Of a DNA stretch of 64,000 nt, positions 55,914 to 64,000 are shown piece after piece (the first letter of the stretch is position 1; the number at the start of each line of letters is the position of its first letter). A model generated the notes under the pieces. The model worked only from the letters and a program-made list of their open reading frames with translations, was not told the DNA's origin and made no database searches. Source of the stretch: Pictodentalium vernedei (taxonomy: Eukaryota > Mollusca > Scaphopoda > Dentaliida > Dentaliidae); NCBI GenBank assembly GCA_031216915.1, contig CM062294.1:160907455-160971454 (forward strand), read 5' to 3'. The position numbers were made by a program, and so were the translations under genes.

Positions 55914-57755
55914 CATGACGTTTTCTCTGTATCAAAGTCAACTAAGATGCTCGTCGAACATCCTTGTGTTTATTCTTACATTGTCTTCCAGTGCAAATTC
56001 GGAATACGAGTTCGAGCAATAGAAATTCACAGAAAAAAAAACAGAAATACTTCGGGTTTTTGGCTGCAAATCAAAAGTGGTTATCAGCTACAACAAACGT
56101 GAGACCGTTCTTAAAGTCAAATTCTCGGTCTTCAGACATCGAAATGCAGCCGGAGATTCCCACACCACCCACCCAAACGTTCTGAAGAACATCCCAGAAC
56201 TTCGACGTCCCTCCAAAGATGAGAAAGGTTTTCTCAGGGAAAATAAAGGACTGGGTGTGAAGTCAAACAGATTGGCTCACCCCTTGAGACAGAAAGCCAA
56301 GGGTGCTGGAAAAGACAAAGTAATTACAGCTAAAGACGTCAAAAAAACTTATTTCAAAAGATCGACAGAACAGGATTAATCAGTGAAATAGACAGGGTTA
56401 TCGAAAGACTAGAGCCCGAACAACGAAATGGCGCCTTTGTCAAGGTCAATGTCGATCGTTCTACTGCCGAACTCAAGCATATATTTTTCCAAGCAAGGAC
56501 CATGAGGGAATCGATGGACATTTTCGGTGATGTACTATTCTTGGATGGTACTTACCGATTATCTAATTCAGACTGTGTTGCCTATGTTTGGGTAGTTGTG
56601 GAGAATCATTTAGTGGGTAGAATGGTTGGATGGTCACAACTAGCTGACGAAGGAGAAACGAATGTGACAGACGCTATCCGTTCTTTCAGGTCAAATAATG
56701 ACATCTCCAAAACTGTCTCAATCATGATTGATAAGGATTTCAATATGATAAATATGCCTAGAGAAGAATTTGGAGCCGATGTAGCAATAGTCCTTTGCAG
56801 AGTTCACACTTTGCGTAATTTTAAAGAGATGGTGATAACATTGTCTTGGACGGCAGACGAATAATGATTTGACACAGCCGGACTCCATAGACACTAAAGG
56901 AACCTCTGGTTCAAAACACTCGCAAAAGAAAGGAAACAAAAATGTCACAACGAAGCGCATAAAGAAGGAATTGTCAAATATGCTCTATGAATTATTATTC
57001 ACCAAAGACAGAGTAACGTATAGTTCCCTGAACAACGATATTGTGGAAGATGGCAGATTCCCTCTGAAATGGCGCGATGATTTTAAAGCGAACTGGGGGA
57101 ATGTTCTGAGATGTGGGCAACTTCGTTCAGGGACGAAAACGTCACTCTCATGACAGACGATAACAATACGGTTGAAGCGTTCAACCAAAAAATCAAGCAG
57201 AACATAACATCGTTCTCCACTAGCCTGGATAAAGTGATTGATGCCCTCTTGGCTGTAGATGAAATGAGGAAGCAGGATGCATGTAGACGTGATTTTGACG
57301 TCCACCTGAAAAAATCGATTGAAGCTAGATCAGTTGACCGAACAACGAGTAGAATATATGATCAATTCACTCTACCGATAGCCGAAATTTTGAATAAATA
57401 ATATATTGACAGCTCCAATCTCATCATTGACCATCATAATGATCACTTCTCAGTGGGGGATTCCAATGGAGATGTTCTCTATATTTTTAACGGGAGATGT
57501 GCGTGCGCTATCAATGTGCAGATGAAATTGCCTTGTAAACATTTGATGGCAATAAACAAATCGCTGGAAGCATTGCCCTTGCACGATTTGGACATACCGA
57601 ACCGCTGGCTGAGTTGCCAGGCTGTTCCTGATAGCGGCAATGGGGAAACTTCAGATGGAAACGTCGATTCTGATCACGATGACGGTAACATTATCAGGGT
57701 GACATCAGATTTTAACCAAACTTTCACCCAACAATCAGAGATCAGATCACCTTAA
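55914..57755 (+). pseudogene. MULE-type transposase with SWIM zinc finger
   Basis: Continuation of the gene started at 48319. The N-terminal segment has 'KMLVEHPCVYSYIVFQCKFG' and, after shifts, 'HPNVLKNIPELRRPSKDEKG'. The catalytic domain (56390-56860) shows 'FGDVLFLDGTYRLSN' (first Asp), 'VSIMIDKDFNMINMPREEFG' (second Asp region) and 'VLCRVHTLRNFKEM' (C..H). After a break, 'NNTVEAFNQKIKQNITSF' carries the Glu-type block. The SWIM finger 'CACAINVQMKLPCKHLMAIN' is at about 57500-57556. This is the order of MULE transposases related to ZSWIM1/3-type proteins. Stops or frameshifts near 56379, 56864, 57150 and 57400 inactivate it. Confidence 0.8.
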
Positions 57756-60181
57756 ACGAGAGAAGGTCAGTCGTCTGAAGACGAAGAATTTCCGCATATG
57801 TCAATCCGCGAAAGCAATCAGAAAGAGGGTGTTATTACAAGTCCAAGCGATTCAGCAAAGAAAGATTGTAAAGCATCACAAGGTAGAACGGTTAGCATAC
57901 CTGTTGGATTTTCAGTATCGTACGGCAAAAAAGGAAAGGGACGTTAACCACATCCGAACGATATACAAAGGCAATGAATTTGTCAAAAGAGATATGTACC
58001 TTCCTTTCGACTTTGGGTCAAAATGAATACGACCAGAAATTTTCAACACTGGAACAAATATTCATAAGCTGGAAATATTCTATAGGTCGGATTTCATCGT
58101 CACTGGGAGATGAATCGCCTCAAAAGTCGGAGATTGTTTTTGCTAAGAAACGTGAGGTAGCTGGGAGGCCAAAAGGCTTTCAAAATAATCAGAATCCGGA
58201 CAAGTGTAAGCTGTCTAATTCAAAGAAGCAGAGGATGATAGAGGAAATTCGGAGTGGTTCAAGTTTATCTGAAGAACTGTTGATATGGCGATGACTTTGC
58301 TTAAGAAAAGATACCCAACAACTCCTGGGTTGCAGAAAGTGAAGAATGGCGACAACGTTAAATTTCAAAGGCACAACGGGAAATTTGTACAACTTGTTAC
58401 TTTACCCGAAAATTTACACGCATGTCTTAATGGGAACGGCACGTTAGGAGTGGCATATGCAAACATGTCCTTCGTTTCTCGGCTGCAGCAAGACCCAAAC
58501 ATTCTGCAATCTACAGAAAAAGTGGACAGTCAAGCTTGGAGTCTAGTTATGAACTCATGCAAACTGGCATGCCAAAGTCTAGATCCAGAGTCCGAGTCGC
58601 TTCTCGAAATTCATCACTTGGGTCTTGTAGATAAAGATAATTCAGCAGTTATAGTTCTTGCTTCAGCGACTGAATTATGTAGAGTGGGTGATCTAATAAA
58701 AAAAAACGTTCAAACCAGAGGCTTGTCGTACTCATCTAGCTGACTGCATTGAGAAGGGTACAATCTCCCAGTTCCCCTCGTCCAAAAAGATATCTTTTTT
58801 AAAACCTTTGATTCTCAAAATTGACATTTCCTGCCACTGTAGACTGCCAGCTTATTCCCTTGACAACAAAGGCTTCAACAGTGGTAACACGAAGGAATGT
58901 CCTTATTGTAAGGAATGGTTCCCCGAAACGTGTTTGGATGAAGAAGAGTTAATATCTTCATCATTTGTTTGTAGTGTGTGTCAGTCCATCTACTCGGGTG
59001 CGAAAGGCAAGACTTGCTTAGAGGAAGCAATCGATGTATCTGATGAAATCATGGATGAAATAGGGAATCCTTCTGCCGGCACTAGGCAAGATAGAGTCGT
59101 GACTTTAGACGACGTGTGGACTGTTACTACAAGGTTTGACGCGTTCCTGACAAGGAAACATATTAAATCAGGTGTGCGTCTACGTCTGTCGAGAACTGAA
59201 CATGTTTCTCCGAGACATCTGTTGCCATTTGTGGAAGTTGACAGTATGGTTCACGCTAAGTATCCGGGTCACTCTGATGCTCTTTTGGTTGCCATCTGTG
59301 CTAGTAAAGAGATAAAGAATCCCGTCATTCTAGCGGTCAAAAAAAAACCATCGGATGACCATCCTGCTGGATCATACTTTGTGTATGAAGGCAACACGCG
59401 AGTCGCCATCGCAACCCAATTGGAATTGGATTGGGTACCTGTGAGAATGACGTACAACGTTCTCGTTCTGAAGGATAGTCGAACAGCAATTGTACCAAAT
59501 ACTCCAGATTCTTTCCCTCCCGATCCAACGCCTTCTGATTTTGGTTTTCTAGTGAACGAGAGTCTTCCCCGTGTTCCAACCTGGAGCGGCTCAGGTAATA
59601 ACTTGGATGGAAACCCGGTTCAACTGAAAATACGTGTACGATAGACAATATGCTAGCTTGTTTGTCACTATGACGAAATGGAGAAACTTCTCGAAGACTT
59701 CGTTCACAACCCAATCCTCGAAGCAACTGATGTATTATCGCTGACACCCTTGAAACAGACCCTGCATTTGATTTATGATGGTCTTAGTTTTGAAGGAAAA
59801 CTTCACTTAATCCTCAGAAATAGACAATTGTGCACCCAGAACTTCTTTAACCTTTGGGGGTCAGAATTTGCACACTTTGTTACGTTTTTCTCATCCATGT
59901 AAGAAACTGTGGGACAATAAGTGTTCACCAACGACAATTTTCAAGAAAAGACAAAGACTGGTGGTCGCTCTGTAACGTCTTTAAAAACGAACACCGCACC
60001 CGAATCAGTTCGTTTAGAGAAAAGCATTGCTGATTGGATTGAACGTCCACAGGCCAGTCATGGACTTGTTTGTAAGGAATGCAGGAGTAATATGATGTTC
60101 GGGCAGCGTTCCTGGACACTCGCGATACACTGTCGCAGACATCTGTTCTTGGAATTAATCATCCAAATATGGTCCCACTGA
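57756..60181 (+). pseudogene. C-terminal extension of the MULE protein: AT-hook-like, PHD-like finger, ParB-like domain
   Basis: Downstream frames on the same strand continue the protein or encode a second one. 57974-58294 contains 'YDQKFSTLEQIFISWKY' and 'KKREVAGRPKGFQNNQ' (AT-hook-like GRPKG). 58285-58743 contains 'YPTTPGLQKVKNGDNVKFQR' and a stretch resembling a decayed Ulp1-type protease. 58808-59644 has a Cys-rich PHD-like finger ('CHCRLP', 'CPYCKEWFPETC', 'CSVCQSIY') and then a ParB-like domain: 'HVSPRHLLPFVEVDSM', 'EIKNPVILAVKKKP', 'YFVYEGNTRVAIATQLELDW'. 59678-60181 ends it with a Trp/Leu-rich region. 58808-59644 is a clean 278-codon ORF. Domain calls are by motif. Confidence 0.6.
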
Positions 60182-60482
60182 GCCTGTCTTTTACAATGTC
60201 TAAATTAGACTCCCTGTTGGGGAGAACAAATCATAAATTTTAAACGATGGGCTATCAGGCGCATGTTTGGACTATCACATTATGAACAAACTCTTGTGTT
60301 AACTGCACATGAAGCATGGACCTACAAGTAGGTACTAATCTGAAAAGTGTTGAATAGCTACCCAAATCAGTTTTGAAAGTGCATCGCAATATGCAATGAT
60401 AAAAGTCTAAAATTCACATTTTCATCATAAAACAAAACACCCATTTCATATCCAGAATCATTGTTTCCTTGCTGCTATTACT
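60182..60482. other. no recognisable gene
   Basis: AT-rich 3' flank of the MULE coding region. Confidence 0.5.
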
Positions 60483-60658
60483 CTACCTCCATACACAATT
60501 ATATATGCACTACCTTGTTAACTATTGTTATAGATTTCATTTCTAATCCGTAATCAAATACAGTTTCAGCAAATGAGACTGCCATTTGGTTACAGATTAG
60601 AAATGAAATCTGTAACAATAGTTAACAAGGTAGTTCATATATGCGTGTATGGAGGTAG
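60483..60658. mobile_element. foldback MITE, ~75-bp arms
   Basis: 'ctacctccatacacaatta' at the left and 'gcgtgtatggaggtag' at the right pair. Inside, 'ccttgttaactattgttatagatttcatttctaatccgtaa' pairs with its near-perfect inverse. Non-coding. Confidence 0.75.
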
Positions 60659-61040
60659 ACTAATAGTAACAGGGAAAACAGTGGTACTAGACATGTATCG
60701 CGATACGCAATCATATCATGAATGGTGTCTCGAGATACGTATCGTATCGAGACTCAAGTGTATCGTTCCATCCCTAGGCCCCTTTTTCTTGCGCTTTTGT
60801 TTGTAATTATATCAATATCACTTTAAATATTTGTGTCACATTAAACGATCTCACCTTCAGGTTTGTTTCAATCTGGTATGACCAGCAAGATGGGAATATG
60901 ATATGTTAATTATGTTCTCTTGAATATTGATTATCCAGGAAAACGCAACTCAATTTTTGCCATCAGGTGGCAAACAGCAAAAGCCATTGGATTTAAATAG
61001 GCCCATGCTATTTGTCACCAGTCGGCAAAGATGACGGTAT
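60659..61040. other. fragment of MULE subterminal repeat
   Basis: 60950-61035 has 'gccatcaggtggcaaacagc' and 'ccattggatttaaataggccc', a diverged copy of the MULE terminus. No gene. Confidence 0.5.
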
Positions 61041-61049
61041 ATCCCGGCC

Positions 61050-61705
61050 CAGTTTGGTTTTTTAAGGTTTAATTTTTTCCGAGTGTGTTTCCCTCAGTGA
61101 ATAAACGTTGGAATATACACAGATATCACTTGACTACCGACTACCTAAGACTACTTGATATTTTTTCTGTATTGAACATGGGATGCAAAAAAAATAATAA
61201 TAATTGAAAACAAAAACAAAACAAAAAAAAACAAAAAAAAAAACAAAACAAAAAAAAAAACACCTAGGGGGTTAGGGAATCCCAGTTTTTTTTAAGGTTT
61301 AATTTTTTTCCGAGTCTGTTTCCCTCAGTGAATAAACGTTGGAATATACACATATATCACTTGACTACCGATTACCAAAGACTACTTGATTTTTTTGCTG
61401 TATTGAACATGGGATACAAAAAAAATTAATTAATAAAACAACAAAAACAAAACAAAAACAAACAAACAAAAAAAACACCTTGGAGGTTAGGGAATCCCAG
61501 TTTTATTTTAAGGTTTAATTTTTTCCGAGTGTGTTTCCCTCAGTGAATAAACGTTGGAATATACACAGATATCACTTGACTACCCACTACCTAAGACTAC
61601 TTGATTTTTTGGCTGTATTGAACATGGGATACAAAAAAAAAAATTAATTAAAAAAAAAATAAAAATAAAAATAAAAAAAACGCCTAGGGGGTTAGGGAAT
61701 CCCTG
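61050..61705. repeat. three ~215-bp tandem repeats
   Basis: Units begin 'ttaaggtttaattttttccgag' near 61064, 61297 and 61509 and end with an A-rich tract plus 'ggttagggaatccc'. Non-coding. Confidence 0.85.
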
Positions 61706-62130
61706 GGGTCTCCTTGCCGTACCCTACCACGCGGGTCCACAGGTGGAGGATAGGGGAACGGCCTGCTTACAGGGGCAGGTTAACTGTAATATACATAAAT
61801 AAGCAGTCTCGGACCAAAATGGTACGAACCTCTTTTTTCAAGCGGGCACCTTGTTCTCCCGTGCGGTGCGTTCTGAAGAGTAGGGCGGACTGAGGACGAC
61901 GGCTAATGGGGCGTCCTTATTGAGCATATTGTCCTGCACATTACCTTTGCCCCTTACTTTATGGTAAAACAGATGGCAATTACCATGCGAAAAAAGATTA
62001 CGCTTATGAAGTTGAATCCTGTAGGCAATCGATCTAACACTTTAATGGTGTGTGCAGTGAATTATTCCCCATTAACATGCCACATTTCAACACCATAACC
62101 ATTTCAAGGGGGGGGGGGGGGCGTATCCGA
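61706..62130. other. unrecognised, possible LINE 5' UTR piece; poly-G
   Basis: 'ccctaccacgcgggtccacag' and 'gtggaggataggggaacggcc' look like a 5' region of a non-LTR element in style, but no coding sequence follows. Poly-G at 62107-62121. Confidence 0.35.
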
Positions 62131-62396
62131 AGAATGCATCTTATTTGTTGGCACCTGGTGCCGAATAGCATGTGAAAAGAGAGTTGGTTCTTATAATGAA
62201 TTCCGTCAAATATCGGGCTTATACTTGGAATATGGGTACCGATAGTTAGCACCCTTCATCATGCTCAAATTTAACACCAAAGGACTTTTGGCAAAAATAT
62301 CCCGAAAAATAGAACTTATTTTTGGCACCTGGTGGCAAATAGCGCAAGCCATTAGATTTCAATAGGCGCGTGTTTTTCGCCACCAGGTGCCGAATA

Positions 62397-62985
62397 GACA
62401 CTGCGTTTTACAGATGGCTCAAGGTACTGCCTAGATAACACAGATAGGCGTTCGAGGGTATGGAGAAGACCAGGAGAGTGATTCCATGCAGCCAACCTTG
62501 CTGAACATGACGGCTATGGAGGAGGGGCAATAATGGTCTGTGGCGGCATCAGCTGGGATAAACGTACAGAGTTCTGTGTCCTTGACCGTGGAACGTTGAC
62601 TGCACAGCGGTATTTTGATGAGATCCTGGATGCCCACGTCAGATTGTATGCAGGTGAAGTGGGTGATAGATTCATTCTGATGGACGATAATGCCCGTTCT
62701 CATGTCGCCCATGCTGTCCGGAAGTACCGACAGAGGGAGGGGATTGAACTTATGGACTGGCCAGCAAGATCCCCTGACCTCAATCCAATCGAACCTGTCT
62801 GGAATGAGTTGCAGCCTGCAATTTCAGTCCGTCCAGTCCAACCAAGAAGTGTCCAGGAGCTTGGTGCCATGCTGGTCCAAGAATGCAACAACATTCCACA
62901 AAGGACCACCTGGAACCTGATTGGGAGCATGAAAATGCGTTTTCAAGCTGTAATTAACAATAATGGGTCTCATACTCGATATTGA
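62397..62985 (+). pseudogene. Tc1-like transposase, C-terminal half
   Basis: Begins near the first catalytic block ('FTDGSRYCLD', about 62408), has a stop near 62480, and then 'AIMVCGGISWDKR' and the second catalytic Asp in 'RFILMDDNARSH'. The third block is 'DWPARSPDLNPIEPVWNEL' with 34 or so residues between catalytic positions. The frame ends 'MKMRFQAVINNNG' at 62985. 150 codons from 62533 are uninterrupted. It complements the N-terminal half at 42905-43377. Confidence 0.85.
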
Positions 62986-63250
62986 ACCCACATCAGTTCG
63001 CGCCGTCAACTTTTTGGCAAATTTGATGAATTTCCTCTTTTAACAATAATATCCATTTTTCATGGTTATCGTATTCAAAAGCTAAAAAATAATGTCAAAC
63101 ACAAACAAAATCTCAATTTCTGTGCTTAAATCATTAAAGATATAATTAAATATAAAATATATACACTTTTCATAACAATATTTCAACTAAAACGTAAAAC
63201 AGGTAGTTGGATATACTTGGTGCTTAGCAAACTTTGAATAGTATATGTTT
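62986..63250. other. no recognisable gene
   Basis: Right flank of the Tc1-like element; the terminal repeat was not identified. Confidence 0.5.
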
Positions 63251-63266
63251 ATACACTAGTATACTA

Positions 63267-63267
63267 T

Positions 63268-63318
<51 letters not shown>

Positions 63319-63655
63319 TTCATTTATTTATTTATTGGGGTTTACCGACACTTTCGACAGCCGGGTCACCTCGTTTCGGGCGGTTTTACGGGTGGAGGGA
63401 GCCAGAGTACCCGGAGGGAACCAATGAGCCCCGGCGAGCAACTGTAAGACTCTCCAACGTACTAACTCCAAACACGCAGGAGTAACATTGGTTAAAGACA
63501 AGTGCACCATCGACGTACAGTACGCCCACCACGTGGGCAATTGGGATTAAGTGTCTTGTCCAAGGACTCAACGCGGTTGCCGCAGGTGGGATTTGAACCG
63601 AGATCCTCTCTGCTTGCAGCCTGCATCTCCACCCACTAAGCCACCGCGATCTCTT
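63267..63655 (-). mobile_element. tRNA-SINE, minus strand, with (TTTA)n tail
   Basis: The head (A/B boxes) is at 63595-63655 and the tail is the long (TTTA)n at 63267-63335. Target duplications CACTAGTATACTA (63254-63266) and CACCAGTATACTA (63656-63668), one mismatch. Confidence 0.85.
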
Positions 63656-63689
63656 CACCAGTATACTACGAGAATACAGTGATAACACG

Positions 63690-64000
63690 AGTACATATAT
63701 ATTTATACAATATTCATGTCTATAATAACAGTAACAAACACAAACATACAATCATCCAGTGCAATATGTATGCTGGCAGGAAAAGGCGTAGCCTGATTGG
63801 CTGTCTTCCTGCTTTTCCCAAAAGGATAGGAATGAGATATAAGATAAAGAAGAAAATAAGGATGGAAAAAGAACAAAAAAGAAAAATAATTTATGTGGAA
63901 CATTTTTCATTTCAGTTTTTCTTCACCACAACAGAAAGTGACAACATCCTCGAGAACCTGTATGGGTGGTAACATATGATAGCTGACTTCCAAACGAAGC
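63690..64000 (-). mobile_element. LINE 3' end fragment
   Basis: 'ctgattggctgtcttcctgc' at about 63792-63811 matches the minus-strand LINE 3' UTR at 29848-29867. The window ends inside it. Confidence 0.45.

Larger units (their letters stand above)
43378..62396. mobile_element. ~19-kb MULE-like DNA transposon inserted in a Tc1 element
   Basis: The left terminus TATTCGGCACCTGGTGGCGAA at 43378 and the right terminus ending GGTGCCGAATA at 62396 are inverse copies. Similarity continues inward: 'cgcgcctattgaaat' at 43404 against 'atttcaataggcgcg' at 62355, then 'caccaggtgccaaaaataag' and its inverse, to about 110 bp. The two halves of a Tc1 transposase lie immediately outside. The interior carries a transposase with a SWIM finger. 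A flanking duplication could not be recognised; MULEs usually make 8-10 bp. Confidence 0.7.

Noticed and set aside
43369-62405. Target duplication for the 19-kb element
   Set aside because: The immediate flanks (AGCAGGAGC and GACACTGCG) do not match; a shared TTTTACAGA lies further out, but its spacing differs on the two sides.

Overview
This window is animal nuclear DNA with no convincing host gene. It is a stack of mobile elements. The organism is probably a marine invertebrate and most likely a mollusc. The reasons are tRNA-derived SINEs with a (TAAA)n tail, RNase H-bearing LINEs, many foldback MITEs, and a dispersed repeat at about 32630-33985 that looks like repeats common in mollusc genomes. 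The species cannot be named from the sequence. Almost every coding region is broken by stops and frameshifts, so this is a graveyard of elements rather than active genes.

Region 1-8700 holds SINE and LINE remnants, a TTAA-flanked palindromic MITE (1175-1681) and two adjacent foldback elements (7333-7690). Region 8707-29556 is the best-defined object: a complete 20.85-kb Maverick/Polinton-type (adintovirus-like) integrated DNA-virus-like element. It has 680-735-bp terminal inverted repeats beginning AGTAG and near-identical 6-bp target duplications (AAATTA/CAATTA). Its left arm (+ strand) carries two proteins of unknown role, a packaging ATPase, candidate minor capsid proteins, an integrase and a candidate major capsid protein. 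Its right arm (- strand) carries a phage-tail-fibre-like repeat protein, an adenain-like cysteine protease, a protein-primed type B DNA polymerase, a small SAP-like protein and an intact unknown ORF. The two arms converge on a hairpin near 21275. A non-autonomous LTR retrotransposon (9519-13944) landed directly after the start codon of the first gene.

Region 29560-42900 contains a minus-strand LINE interrupted by a SINE, a 2.1-kb minisatellite with a unit of about 53 bp, two SINEs that share 190 bp of 3' flank, a small CpG/CRE/NRF1/YY1 motif cluster, and a satellite of about 230 bp.

Region 42900-63000 is a nest. A Tc1-like transposase is split into an N-terminal half (42905-43377) and a C-terminal half (62397-62985). 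The roughly 19-kb segment between them has matching inverted termini (CGGCACCTGGTGGCGAA) and carries a MULE-type transposase with a SWIM zinc finger, extended by a PHD-like finger and a ParB-like domain. That gene is itself interrupted by a 7.4-kb LTR retrotransposon (48507-55913, CATG duplications). This retroelement has a Gag with an N-terminal helix-hairpin-helix, a truncated reverse transcriptase, and a TatD-family nuclease joined in frame. SINEs have in turn inserted into the retrotransposon. The order of events reads Tc1, then MULE-like element, then LTR element, then SINE.
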